Of a stretch of 64,000 nucleotides of DNA, positions 11,085 through 20,471 are shown piece after piece. Source of the DNA: Burkholderia humptydooensis (GTDB lineage: Bacteria; Pseudomonadota; Gammaproteobacteria; Burkholderiales; Burkholderiaceae). Every line of letters begins with the position of its first letter. The stretch's first letter is position 1. Location of the stretch: assembly GCF_001513745.1 (NCBI RefSeq), contig NZ_CP013382.1:744001-808000 (forward strand). The letters run 5' to 3'. A program made the translations under genes and the position numbers. The notes under the pieces were generated by a model. It saw nothing but the letters and a program-made list of their open reading frames with translations, ran no database searches and was not told the DNA's origin.

Positions 11085-11114
11085 AAGCGCCGACGATTCG
11101 GCGCTTGTTTTTTT
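11085..11114 (+). terminator. Rho-independent terminator between fdnI and fdhE
   Basis: A perfect 9-bp stem, AAGCGCCGA (11085-11093) with TCGGCGCTT (11098-11106), around a 4-base loop is followed by G and seven T. It ends 11 bases before the GTG start of fdhE, so fdhE must rely on read-through or on another promoter. A longer GC-rich inverted repeat (GCCCGCCGCCCG near 10997 and its complement near 11050) lies just upstream. Confidence 0.85.
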
Positions 11115-11125
11115 AGGGCACTCAC

Positions 11126-12085
11126 GTGACTGACCCAACCCAACGCATTCTCGAACCGGGCGAAATCGCATCGCTCGACCATTCGGCCATTCCGCGCGTG
11201 CGGATGCCCGAGCGCGGCGCCGTGTTCGCCGCGCGCGCCGCGCGGCTGCGCAAGCTCGCGGACCTGAACCCGATCGCGGGCTATCTGCGGCTGATGGCGG
11301 CCGCCGCCGACGCGCAGCACGAATTGCTGCAGACGTTCGAGCCGAACGCGCCCGCGAAGGCGGCGATCGAGCAGGCGCAGCGCCATTCGATGCCGCTCGC
11401 GCCGGCGCTCGGCGGCGCGCGCGATCCGCGCTGGCGCGACGTGCTGCAAAGCCTGCTCGACCGCGTCGAGCGCGCGGGCCTCGTGAATCCGCCGCTCGCG
11501 AAACTGATCGACGGGCTGCGGCTGCGCGAGCCCGCCGCGCTCGACGCGCAGGCCGACGCGCTTCTCGCGCAGCGCTTCGCCGAGATCGAGCCGGCGTCGG
11601 CGCCGTTCCTGATGGCCGCGCTGCAGGTGGTGTGGACCGCGCTCGCGAGCCGCATCGCGCCCGCCGACGTCCCGTATCTCGAACAGCCCGGCCTGTGCCC
11701 GGTGTGCGGCGCGCAGCCGGTCGCGAGCATCGTGCGCGTCGGCGGCCAGCATCAGGGCTACCGCTTCCTCCAGTGTGGGCTGTGCTCGACCGAGTGGCAC
11801 ATGGTCCGCACGAAGTGCTCGCACTGCGATTCGACGAAGGGGATCGCGTATCACGGAATCGAAGGCGGCAGCGAAGCGATCAAGGCCGAATCGTGCGACG
11901 AGTGCCATACGTACCGGAAGATCGGCTATCAGGAGAAGGACTACGACGTCGAGCCGCTCGCGGACGATCTCGCGAGCCTCACGCTCGATCTGCTGATGGG
12001 CGAGGCGGGCTACCGGCGCGCGTCGCCGAATCCGCTGCTGTGGCCCGACTTGCCGGCCGACGCGGCAGGGGACGAGCGGACGTGA
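11126..12085 (+). CDS. fdhE: Formate dehydrogenase accessory protein FdhE
   Basis: 319 residues, the usual length. The C-terminal half has the four CxxC pairs typical of FdhE: CPVCGA (about 191-196), CGLCST (about 217-222), CSHCDS (about 232-237) and CDECHT (about 256-261). These bind iron in a rubredoxin-like way. FdhE interacts with the catalytic subunit of respiratory formate dehydrogenases and is needed for their activity, probably during maturation or export. The start GTG 11126 lies only 11 bases after a terminator T-run. The stop overlaps the selA GTG, so fdhE, selA and selB form a translationally coupled set. Confidence 0.95.
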   Translation: MTDPTQRILEPGEIASLDHSAIPRVRMPERGAVFAARAARLRKLADLNPIAGYLRLMAAAADAQHELLQTFEPNAPAKAAIEQAQRHSMPLAPALGGARDPRWRDVLQSLLDRVERAGLVNPPLAKLIDGLRLREPAALDAQADALLAQRFAEIEPASAPFLMAALQVVWTALASRIAPADVPYLEQPGLCPVCGAQPVASIVRVGGQHQGYRFLQCGLCSTEWHMVRTKCSHCDSTKGIAYHGIEGGSEAIKAESCDECHTYRKIGYQEKDYDVEPLADDLASLTLDLLMGEAGYRRASPNPLLWPDLPADAAGDERT

Positions 12086-13524
12086 GCGGGACGGGCGCGA
12101 ACGAAGTCAACGTGCTGCTCGCGCGCGTGCCGTCGGTCGAGCGCGTGCTGTCGTCGGGCGAGATGAAGCCGCTCGTCGACGAATACGGCCGCACGCGCGC
12201 GCTCGCCGCGGTGCGCGCATCGCTCGACGCGTGGCGCGACGCCGCGCGCCGCGATCCGGCCGCGGCCGGGGTGCTCGACGATGCGCGGATCGCCGCCGAC
12301 GTGCGCGCGCGGCTCGCCGCCGGCGCGGCGGGCGCGATGCGCGCGGTGTTCAACCTGACAGGCACCGTGCTGCACACGAATCTCGGCCGTGCGCTGCTGC
12401 CGGACGAAGCGGTGCGCGCGGTCGTGCAGGCGCTCACGCAGCCGATGAATCTCGAATTCGATCTCGCGACGGGCCGCCGCGGCGACCGCGACGATCTGAT
12501 CGACGCGCTCGTCTGCGAGCTGACGGGCGCGGAGGCGGCGACCGTCGTCAACAACAATGCGGCCGCCGTGCTGCTCGCGCTGTCCGCGCTCGCGCCGAAG
12601 AAGGAAGTGATCGTGTCGCGCGGCGAGCTCGTCGAGATCGGCGGCGCGTTTCGCATTCCCGACATCATGAGCCGCGCGGGCGCGAAGCTGCGCGAGGTCG
12701 GCACGACGAACCGCACGCATCTGAGCGACTATGCGCAAGCGATCGGGCCGCGCACCGCGCTCCTGATGAAAGTGCATTGCAGCAATTACGCGATCAGCGG
12801 CTTCACGAAGGAAGTGACGCTGCAGGAGCTCGCGCCGCTCGCGCGCGAGCATGGGGTGCCCGTCGCCGTCGATCTCGGCAGCGGCACGCTCGTCGACCTG
12901 ACGCGCTGGGGCTTGCCGAAGGAGACGACGGTGCGCGAGACCGTCGAAGCGGGCGCGGATCTCGTCACGTTCAGCGGCGACAAGCTGCTCGGCGGCCCGC
13001 AGGCGGGCCTCGTCGTCGGGCGGCGCGACCTGATCGCGAAGATCAAGCAGCATCCGCTCAAGCGCGCGCTGCGCGTCGGCAAGCTGACGCTCGCCGCGCT
13101 CGAGCCGGTGCTGCGCCTGTACCAGGCGCCCGAATTCCTGCGCGAGCGGTTGACGACGTTGCGGCTGCTTACGCGCGCGCAGGCGGACATCGCGGCGACG
13201 GCCGGGCGCGTTCGGCCGGCGCTGCAACGCGCGATCGGCGCGGCGTTCGCGGTCGACGTCGAGCCGATGTTCAGCCAGATCGGCAGCGGCGCGCTGCCCG
13301 TCGATCAGTTGCCGAGCTGCGGCCTCGTCGTGCGCGCGAGCGACGGCAAGCGCAGCGGCCGCGCGCTCGCGCAGCTCGAGAAGCGCCTGCGCGGCTGGCC
13401 GCGCCCGGTGCTCGGCCGCATCGCCGACGACGCGCTGCGGCTCGATCTGCGCTGCCTCGAAGCGGACGACGAAGCGGCATTCGTCGCGCAATGCGCGCAA
13501 GCGCCGACGGATACGCGCGCATGA
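12082..13524 (+). CDS. selA: L-seryl-tRNA(Sec) selenium transferase
   Basis: 480 residues. SelA is a PLP enzyme that converts Ser-tRNA(Sec) to Sec-tRNA(Sec) with selenophosphate. The PLP-binding lysine is K301 in [14 protein letters not shown]. The N-terminal SVERVL...VDEYGR region is the SelA signature for binding tRNA-Sec. GTG 12082 overlaps the fdhE stop (GTGA), and the stop overlaps the selB ATG (ATGA). Its place between fdhE and selB ties Sec synthesis directly to the formate dehydrogenase that needs it. selD (selenophosphate synthetase) is not in the window. Confidence 0.96.
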   Translation: MSGTGANEVNVLLARVPSVERVLSSGEMKPLVDEYGRTRALAAVRASLDAWRDAARRDPAAAGVLDDARIAADVRARLAAGAAGAMRAVFNLTGTVLHTNLGRALLPDEAVRAVVQALTQPMNLEFDLATGRRGDRDDLIDALVCELTGAEAATVVNNNAAAVLLALSALAPKKEVIVSRGELVEIGGAFRIPDIMSRAGAKLREVGTTNRTHLSDYAQAIGPRTALLMKVHCSNYAISGFTKEVTLQELAPLAREHGVPVAVDLGSGTLVDLTRWGLPKETTVRETVEAGADLVTFSGDKLLGGPQAGLVVGRRDLIAKIKQHPLKRALRVGKLTLAALEPVLRLYQAPEFLRERLTTLRLLTRAQADIAATAGRVRPALQRAIGAAFAVDVEPMFSQIGSGALPVDQLPSCGLVVRASDGKRSGRALAQLEKRLRGWPRPVLGRIADDALRLDLRCLEADDEAAFVAQCAQAPTDTRA

Positions 13525-15446
13525 TCGTCGGAACCGCGGGCCACATCGATCACGGCAAGACGACGCTCGTGCGCGCGCTGACGGGCGTCGACACCGATCG
13601 GCTGAAGGAAGAGAAGGCGCGCGGGATCTCGATCGAGCTCGGCTACGCGTACACGCCGCTGCCGAACGGCGACGTGCTCGGCTTCGTCGACGTGCCCGGC
13701 CACGAGAAGCTCGTCCATACGATGGCGGCGGGCGCGTGCGGGATCGATTTCGCGCTCGTCGTGATCGCCGCCGACGACGGCGTGATGCCGCAGACGCGCG
13801 AGCATCTCGCGATTCTGCAACTGCTCGGGCTCGCGCACGGCGCGGTCGCGCTGACGAAATGCGATCGCGTCGACGCGGCGCGCATCGCGCAGGTGTGCGA
13901 CGAGATCCGCGCATGGCTCGCGACGTCGCCGCTCGCCGATGCGCCGGTTTTCGAGACGCGCGCGACCGAGCCGGACGATGCGGGCGTCGCCGCATTGAAC
14001 GCGCATCTGCGCGACACAGCGCTCGCGTGGCGTGCGCGGCGCGACGACGGCTTGTTTCGGCTCGCGGTCGATCGCGTGTTCACGCTCGCGGGGCAAGGCA
14101 CCGTCGTGACGGGCACCGCGTTCGCGGGGCGCGTGCGCACGGGCGATACGCTCGCCGTCGCGCGCACGGGCGAACCGGTGCGGGTGCGCGGCGTCCATGC
14201 GCAGAACCGCGCGACCGACGTCGGCCATGCTGGCGAGCGCTGCGCGCTGAATCTCGCGGGCATCGACAAGGCGGCGCTCGCGCGCGGCGACGCGATCGTC
14301 GATCCGCGGCTCGCGACGCTTTCGCCGCGCATCGACGTCGAGCTGACGCTGACGGCGGACGCCGACGTGACGATCTCGCATTGGACGCCGCTGCACGTGC
14401 ATCTCGGCACGCTGCACAGGGTTGCGCACGTTGCGCTGCTCGAGGGCGATACGCTCGGGGCCGGCCAGCGCGCGCGCGCGCAATTGAATTTCACGGAGCC
14501 GGTGTTCGCGGTGCCGGGCGACCGCTTCATCGTGCGCAACGCGCAGGCGACGCGCACGGTGGGCGGCGGGCGCGTGCTCGATCCGTTCGGCCCCGCGCGC
14601 AAGCGGCGCACGAGCGCGCGGCGCGCATGGCTCGACGCGCTCGCGCTCTGGCTCGACGAAGGCCGCCTCGATGCGCTGCTCGACGAAGCGCCGCTCGGCA
14701 TCACGCGCGCGACGCTGATGCACCTGACGGGCTTGCCGGCGGATGCATGGGCGTTGCCGGCCGATGCAGTGAACGTCGCCGCGCCGGGCAGGCATGCGGA
14801 CGAAGCGCGCGTTGTCGCGCGCGGGCATTGGGACGCGTTGCGCGCACGCGTGCTCGACGCGCTCGCGACGTTTCATCAGCGCTCGCCGGACGAGCAGGGG
14901 CCGGATGTCGCGCGGCTGCGCCGGATCGCGGCGCCGCTCGCGGACGACGCGTTGTGGCGTGCGTTGACCGATGCGCTGATCGCCGAAGGCGCGATCGTGC
15001 GCAGCGGCCCGTGGCTGCATCTGCCGTCGCACGCGGTGAGCTTCGATGCGCGCGAGGAGGCGTTGGCCGGGCGCTTGCTGCCGCTCGTCGCGGCGGGCCG
15101 CTACGATCCGCCGTGGGTGCGCGATCATGCGGCGGCGGTGGGCGCGGCGGAGGACGCGGCGCGCGCGCTGCTGCGCAAGCTCGCGCGGCGCGGCGACGTG
15201 CATCAGGTCGTGCGGGACCTGTTCTATCACCGCGACGTGATTGCGGAACTTGCGCAATTGATCGCGCGACTCGCGAGCGAGCACGGCGGCGCGCTCGATG
15301 CGGCGACGTTTCGCGACGCGACGGGACTCGGCCGCAAGCGCGCGATTCAAATTCTCGAGTTCTTCGATCGCGTTGGGTATACTCGCTTCCACCGCGATCT
15401 TCACTGGTTGCGCGCCGATAGCCGGTTGCTGATCGGTTCGCAGTAG
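13521..15446 (+). CDS. selB: Selenocysteine-specific elongation factor SelB
   Basis: 641 residues. The N-terminal GTPase has GHIDHGKTT (residues 7-15), DVPGHEKLV (about 56-64) and the G4-like TKCD (about 112-115). Residues about 175-340 are the EF-Tu-like beta-barrels, and the C-terminal 250 or so residues form the winged-helix repeats that grip SECIS mRNA. SelB delivers Sec-tRNA to the ribosome at UGA codons carrying a SECIS. The ATG at 13521 overlaps the selA stop. selC lies 99 bases downstream in the same direction. Confidence 0.96.
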   Translation: MIVGTAGHIDHGKTTLVRALTGVDTDRLKEEKARGISIELGYAYTPLPNGDVLGFVDVPGHEKLVHTMAAGACGIDFALVVIAADDGVMPQTREHLAILQLLGLAHGAVALTKCDRVDAARIAQVCDEIRAWLATSPLADAPVFETRATEPDDAGVAALNAHLRDTALAWRARRDDGLFRLAVDRVFTLAGQGTVVTGTAFAGRVRTGDTLAVARTGEPVRVRGVHAQNRATDVGHAGERCALNLAGIDKAALARGDAIVDPRLATLSPRIDVELTLTADADVTISHWTPLHVHLGTLHRVAHVALLEGDTLGAGQRARAQLNFTEPVFAVPGDRFIVRNAQATRTVGGGRVLDPFGPARKRRTSARRAWLDALALWLDEGRLDALLDEAPLGITRATLMHLTGLPADAWALPADAVNVAAPGRHADEARVVARGHWDALRARVLDALATFHQRSPDEQGPDVARLRRIAAPLADDALWRALTDALIAEGAIVRSGPWLHLPSHAVSFDAREEALAGRLLPLVAAGRYDPPWVRDHAAAVGAAEDAARALLRKLARRGDVHQVVRDLFYHRDVIAELAQLIARLASEHGGALDAATFRDATGLGRKRAIQILEFFDRVGYTRFHRDLHWLRADSRLLIGSQ

Positions 15447-15490
15447 TCCGGGTTCGGGCTCGTGTAGTTCGCTACGGTTCTCTACGGTTC

Positions 15491-15519
15491 TTGACGGGGC
15501 GGCATGCTTTTTATATCGG
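15491..15519 (+). promoter_or_regulatory. Candidate selC promoter
   Basis: TTGACG (15491-15496) matches a sigma-70 -35 element. The AT run TTTTTATATCG (15508-15518) contains possible -10 hexamers: TATATC at 15512 is 15 bp away and TATCGG at 15514 is 17 bp away. A GC-rich discriminator-like stretch follows, and the tRNA begins about 27-30 bases downstream. The site is plausible but the exact -10 is uncertain. Confidence 0.45.
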
Positions 15520-15545
15520 CTCCCGCTTCCGTTCCCGTTCTCGCA

Positions 15546-15641
15546 GGAAGGCATTCGTATCCGGTGGTGCGGCTGGGCTTCAAACCCAGTTGGTGCGGTC
15601 AGCCCGCGCCAGGTCGGTTCGACTCCGGCTGCCTTCCGCCA
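15546..15641 (+). tRNA. selC: tRNA-Sec (anticodon TCA)
   Basis: 96 bases including an encoded CCA. The 8-bp acceptor stem (GGAAGGCA at 15546-15553 with TGCCTTCC at 15630-15637) is longer than in ordinary tRNAs, as expected for tRNA-Sec. The anticodon arm CTGGGCTTCAAACCCAG has loop CTTCAAA with anticodon TCA. A long variable arm and the T-arm GGTTCGACTCC-like sequence follow, then GCCA. It reads UGA in fdnG and is charged by seryl-tRNA synthetase, then converted by SelA. Its 3' end borders a dead integrase and an accessory island, so it is also the likely integration site. Confidence 0.97.
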
Positions 15642-15719
15642 TGAGGCTTTGCGGCTAATTGCGCAATCTGAATTCGAAGCAATTCAGTTCCGCAAATGTC
15701 ATTCTTTTCCGCAATTCCG

Positions 15720-16560
15720 TTATTTCGTCGGCTTCACCTTGTCGCCGCGGCGATTGCGAACATAGTGCTCCGTCATGGCGACCGAAGTGTGCCCGAGCTG
15801 CCTTTGTGCTTGGCGAATATCGCCCGTGCTGTCCGTCTTGTCGGTGCCAGCCTTCGCCCGCAGATCTCGAAATTGGAATTCGTTGTCGCGCACGTCGGCT
15901 TTTCTTCTGGCGTCGCGGAAGCGTCGTTGAAGAGTATCGAGCGTCATTCGTTCACCTTTCTCGTTGACGACTAGCGCGGTGCTGACAATCTTGTATCCGG
16001 CTTTGCGGGCGCGAATGCGATTGATCACGGCCATAAGCGCGCCCGTCACCTCCATTCTGAGCTTCTTGCCGGTCTTGCCCTGATCGATGTGCAGGAAGTT
16101 GTCACGGATATCGCGCTCGTCATGCGGCAAGGTATCCTGCGGTTGCTGGCCCGTCAGGTAGGCGAGGTCCATTGCGTCGCGCGTCGGCTGGTCCGCATGA
16201 TCGTAGACTTTTCGGAACAGGTCATCTTCCACGTACACATCGCGCCCAGACTCGCTGTATTTCTTGATTCCCAAGCAGGGATTCGCCGCCTTTGTCATTC
16301 CGATTTCGCGTGCGAAGTTGAACATGTGGCTCAAGACTTCAATGTCCCGATTCGCGCGTACACGGCCGGCGTTGGGAGGCACAGGACGCTTCTTCGATTC
16401 GTACCACTCGACCGCCTTCTTGTGGCGCCAGTGCATGTACTGCTTGAGGGATCACCATTTTGGCTGTCTGGGCGTAGTCGATTCTCCCGATCTTGTGCGC
16501 ATACTTGATTGCCGCTCGCAGGTACGAAATTCGTGAAAAGGCGCCCTGAATTGCGCAAGC
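15720..16560 (-). pseudogene. Tyrosine recombinase (phage/island integrase) remnant
   Basis: The C-terminal 238 residues (15720-16436) keep the tyrosine-recombinase layout: FRDLRAKAG (box II arginine), QLGHTSVAMTEHYV with the catalytic tyrosine, and a tail ending in KVKPTK. The first catalytic arginine is lost: the usual LTGQR reads LTGQQ. The upstream part (16437-16560, RISYLRAAIKYAHKIG) is in a different frame, so the gene is frameshifted near 16440 and may join two integrase pieces. It lies 79 bases from the end of selC and points toward it, the normal position for the integrase of a tRNA-inserted element. It should be inactive, so the island could no longer excise by itself. Confidence 0.85.
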
Positions 16561-16678
16561 GACGACAAAAAGCGCTTTGGTTTCGCTGTGGAAATGAGAC
16601 TGGTCAGATATTTGTGCCGTATGGAAATTGATAGGCTGGGCGAAGCAGTTTGCCCTCTATCTTTTTTTCCTATGCGGA

Positions 16679-18991
16679 ATGGATATGAAAATTACGCCGT
16701 CTATTTCAAGCCGCTCGTTTCATCATGAGCGAGAGCAGCGGAATTCACTAAGCGAGCGCAAGGTTGGCGGCGCAGTGACCAATGTTCCGAAATACGAACC
16801 GGAGCAGTCGGGTACTGAAGCGTCGTCCGGCTCGACGGAGCTCGACAACCGGAAGCGCAGTGTCAGCACGGTGGATGCAATCAAACCTCGGCAGGCGCCG
16901 TCGGCGCAAAGGTCCGAGGAGCAAGACGCGAAGGCAGCCAGCTTGGCGGATTTCCAGGATTTCGTGAAGCGGGAAGCCAAGCGGCTCGTCAAGGAGAAGT
17001 TTGCCGGGCAGAGCCTCGACCCCGACCAGGTTTATGTCAACCGGCGCGATCCGGTGACGGGCCGCGTGACGGTTTCGCGGACGTTAACAGAGGAATTGCT
17101 GCATGCAATCCGAGACGGAACGCCGACCTACGACCTGAGCAATGCCGGATTGTTTCGTTCGCCGAACTGGAACGATGCGGACAGGATTGCCCGGCAAAGC
17201 TCGCGCGGACCGTCGAACGCCCTCATCGATATCGAGGACTATGTGACGCCTCGGTTGCTGAACGATCCGACTCGCGGATCGCTCGAGACGCGCTATCAAG
17301 CGCATGTCCGCGCTCGGACCGAGCAGCGGCTGTATCCGAAGGCGACCGAGCGGGACCTCGGGCCGTTGCGTCAATATGAAGCTCAGCGAAACAGCGACGG
17401 GGCGGCGGTCGATCGTCTGATGGCCGACGTCGCGCCCGAGGCCCACGTGCGCCAGCGAATTCGGCAATACATGGAGCAGCAGGGCGGAACGCCGGTGGAT
17501 CCGGACCGCGTCAGGATTCGTGTGGAGAGCCGTGCCAACGGCCGCACGACGTCGACCGAACTGTCGTTGACGGAGGCGGTTCTTCTGGGGCCTTACGCGA
17601 ACGGGACGACCTTCACGCTGGGCACGCCGTCGGAGCCCGCGGCCGATAATACGACCGCGTTGACGCCGGCATTTCTGAAGCGGATGTTGGGCGAACTCGA
17701 CGTGCGGCCCGGCTATATCGAGACGCTGAGACAGCGATACAACACGGCGAGCGCGCAAAGCGCGCTGAATGACGCGCTGGCCAGCCGGACGCAGCACGCG
17801 GCTTATAGCGCCAAGCTGAAGGGCGAAATCACGTCGGCTGATTACGAGCTGATTCAGCGCGTTCAAAACGGGGGCGGCGAAGCGAATTCGGGCAAACGGG
17901 TCGAACTGGGCGGGGTAACGATGTTCGGCGGGGACCAGTTGAGGGACATCCAGGTCTATCGGGAAACCGATTCGCGCACGCAATCCGAGCGCTATGTGAT
18001 GTATGCGCCGGGTGCGCCGGACAACGAGTTCTACGCGGCCAACACGCCATATCAATTGAGCCAAATGATTGCCGGATGGGCGGCCACAGAGGCGGGGCGT
18101 CGGTATTTGACCGACCAGTTGGACCCAAGCAATCGTCAGAAGGGCGAGAAGTTCTTCCGGCAGATCGCCCAAATGCCGTCCGAATGGAAGGGCGGTTTGG
18201 GCGAGGGCGCGTCAGTGAGCTGGAAGTCGTTCGGCGACGGGGGGTACCGGGCGCAACTGGGCGCGGTGGCGGCGGAAAAGGGCCGGGCGAGCGTGGCGGA
18301 GGCGGAGAGCGTGTTGTTGCCTCCGTGGTATGCCGGGGCGACGCCTAAAGAGCGCACGCAGTTCAATTCTCTCGATGCGGCGGCGCGATCGGCGCTGCAG
18401 GCTTATCAGGGATTGCGGCAGCCGGAGCCCTTCCATGAGTTTGCACAACGGGAAGTCGGCAAGTGGCTGAATGAGCGGTTGCGCGAGCAGGAAGTCAAGG
18501 AGAACATCGATCCCAATACGGTCAGGGTGGATCTGGACGGCACGGGGCAGAAGGTCATGACGCTGACCGATCTCGTGACCTTTGGCTACCGCGACCATCG
18601 AGGCGATATTGCGAAGACGATGCGATTCAGCTCTACGATCGGGCAGGATCTGTCCGGCCTCGAATCCGACGCGATGCGCGGCTATATCGCCACCAAGCCG
18701 CGAAACGCCTATCTCGGTGAACGATATATCAACAAAGTGACGGTGGACTTCCTGTCGGAAGGGCCGGCGCTGGACGAGCGGCGAGCGCTGTATCAAAGCA
18801 GCGCGCAATCGTCGATGGCGCGGGATGCGCTGGTGTCAAAGCTGAAGAATGAAATCACCGAGACGCAATATCGGACGGTACAGGCCGAGATCAACCGCCT
18901 GTCGGATCCCGATTCCGCTACCGTCGACGATCGGCGAGAGAAGAGCGGGCGCCGCGTGGCTACGGATTGCTGCTCGCGATTCCGCCGTTGA
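16679..18991 (+). CDS. Large repeat-containing protein, effector/toxin-like, C-terminally truncated
   Basis: 770 residues, no signal peptide, mostly hydrophilic and Arg/Glu/Gln-rich. A module starting with a DPD-x-V motif occurs three times: LDPDQVYV near residue 114, VDPDRVRI near 272 and IDPNTVRV near 610, each followed about 20 residues later by LTE or LTD. A second motif, KLKGEIT...Y near 379 and KLKNEIT...Y near 720, follows the second and third DP motifs at about the same distance. The layout resembles large DUF6543-like (dermonecrotic-toxin-related) proteins of Pseudomonas and Burkholderia; that match is tentative. The last roughly 20 codons run out of frame into sctT, so the true C-terminus is gone. 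Its place before T3SS genes suggests a secreted substrate. ATG 16679 or 16685 is the likely start. Confidence 0.6.
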   Translation: MDMKITPSISSRSFHHEREQRNSLSERKVGGAVTNVPKYEPEQSGTEASSGSTELDNRKRSVSTVDAIKPRQAPSAQRSEEQDAKAASLADFQDFVKREAKRLVKEKFAGQSLDPDQVYVNRRDPVTGRVTVSRTLTEELLHAIRDGTPTYDLSNAGLFRSPNWNDADRIARQSSRGPSNALIDIEDYVTPRLLNDPTRGSLETRYQAHVRARTEQRLYPKATERDLGPLRQYEAQRNSDGAAVDRLMADVAPEAHVRQRIRQYMEQQGGTPVDPDRVRIRVESRANGRTTSTELSLTEAVLLGPYANGTTFTLGTPSEPAADNTTALTPAFLKRMLGELDVRPGYIETLRQRYNTASAQSALNDALASRTQHAAYSAKLKGEITSADYELIQRVQNGGGEANSGKRVELGGVTMFGGDQLRDIQVYRETDSRTQSERYVMYAPGAPDNEFYAANTPYQLSQMIAGWAATEAGRRYLTDQLDPSNRQKGEKFFRQIAQMPSEWKGGLGEGASVSWKSFGDGGYRAQLGAVAAEKGRASVAEAESVLLPPWYAGATPKERTQFNSLDAAARSALQAYQGLRQPEPFHEFAQREVGKWLNERLREQEVKENIDPNTVRVDLDGTGQKVMTLTDLVTFGYRDHRGDIAKTMRFSSTIGQDLSGLESDAMRGYIATKPRNAYLGERYINKVTVDFLSEGPALDERRALYQSSAQSSMARDALVSKLKNEITETQYRTVQAEINRLSDPDSATVDDRREKSGRRVATDCCSRFRR

Positions 18992-19689
18992 TGAAGGCGG
19001 GGCACGCGTGGACGATGCGCTTGCCGATCGCGCTTGCGCTCGCGTTGCCGTCGCTTCCGTTCGCCTATCACATGATGCCGAGTGCGCTGCCGGCCGGTCA
19101 GATCGCATTCGTGGCCGCCAGGGAGTTCGCGCTGGGCGTTCTGACCGGCATGTTTTTCCTGCCGCTCTTCTCGGTGCCGCGGGCGGTCGGAACGTTCGTC
19201 GATCAGCAAGCGGGCCTGATGTCGGTGCAATTGTTCGACCCGACCTCTACCGAACGATCCGCGACGGTTTTCGCCGACGTGTTCGAGCAAAGCGCGCTCT
19301 TCATGTTCGTCGCGTCCGGAGGATTCGGCGCGCTTGGTGAACTGTATGCAATGTCGCAACGCTTTTGGCCGGTGACGGAAATGAATGCGCCGCCGATCGC
19401 TGATGTGACCGACATCGCAAGGCAGGGCTTCAACGCGATGGTGGATACGGCGATTCGTCATGCAGGGCCGTTCGTTGCGACGTTGATTCTGGTCGAATAC
19501 GGAATCGGCCTGATCGGGCGCGCCGCGCCGCAATTGAACATTCTGACGACGTCGGTCGCGATCAAGCTGGTTTTCGCGTTGGTTTTGATCGCGATCGTCG
19601 GTCCGGGGTTTATCGATGCGTTCGTCGACGCGCTTCATGAAGCGCAGGCATTCGCCGCGCAGTTTCTTCGTCGGGTGGAAGGGGCATGA
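18967..19689 (+). pseudogene. sctT: Type III secretion export apparatus protein SctT, N-terminus missing
   Basis: 240 residues from TTG 18967. Multiple hydrophobic segments and the motifs FLPLFSVPRAVGTFVDQQAG, GIGLIGRAAPQLNI and FVDALHEAQ are characteristic of SctT/FliR (YscT, HrcT), a core inner-membrane export component. A normal SctT has about 20-30 more N-terminal residues, including its first membrane segment. Upstream the frame stays open but reads Arg-rich junk (18920-18957) shared with the end of the preceding repeat protein, so a deletion has joined the two genes. The stop overlaps sctU by four bases. Probably non-functional. Confidence 0.85.
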
Positions 19690-20438
19690 GCGAGAAGACC
19701 GAGCAGCCGACCGAAAGCCGGCTGCGCCGGGAGAGGCGGGCGGGGCGAATTTCCAAGTCCCGCGATCTGACTCAGGCCGTCGCTGGCGCAGCGTGGCCGC
19801 TTGCGTTTGCGTTGTCGTTCGACTTCGTGTTCGGAGCGGCGGTGCGAGTGCTGCACGGCTTGTTCGAGCTGATCGGCGAAGGAGGGCCACCCGATTCCGC
19901 GCGAATGGATTTCGCGATGAGCAGGGTGATCGTGCCGACTATCGCATTGAGCGTCGGTGTGGCTGCGGCGGGAGCGGCAATCTCGATTGCGCTCGAACTG
20001 ATGCAGACGAAAGGCCTGCTGAGCATGAAGCCTGTGACGCCGAACTTCGGCAAGCTGAATCCGATCAATCAGCTCAAGAGCATTTTTTCTCTGCGCACGC
20101 TCGTCGAACTGGCGAAGAATCTCGTCAAGGTCGCGGCGGTCGGGGCGTGCACGCTCGTGGTGATTCGCGTCGCGCTGCCGGATCTTGCCGTCGTCGCAAC
20201 TGTCGATTTACCGTCGGCCCTGAATTTGACGACGAGCCTGCTGTTCAGGATCGCGACGGCGTCGATCGCCGTGCTCGTCGCGCTCGCGGTGATCGACGTG
20301 GGCTATCAGCGGTACGAATACATCAAGGGTTTGAAGATGACGAAGGACGAAGTAAAGCGGGACTACAAGCAGCAGGAGGGCGACCCGCTCGTCAAGGGAG
20401 AAAGGCGGCGGCAACACGCCGAACTGGCCGATCGATGA
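19686..20438 (+). pseudogene. sctU: Type III secretion switch protein SctU, C-terminal domain missing
   Basis: 250 residues, while the family is about 340-360. The membrane half is intact: MSEKTEQPTESRLRRER start, four hydrophobic segments, then the linker DEVKRDYKQQEGDPLVKGERRR that leads into the cytoplasmic domain. The frame ends at TGA 20436-20438, 12 residues after LVKGERRR. The roughly 100-residue autocleavage domain with its NPTH motif is absent, and no NPTH-containing frame exists before sctV. Loss of this domain removes the substrate-specificity switch, so the apparatus encoded here cannot be complete. Confidence 0.88.
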
Positions 20439-20471
20439 CACGGCATGGGCAAAACGACGGGAGCGAAGACG

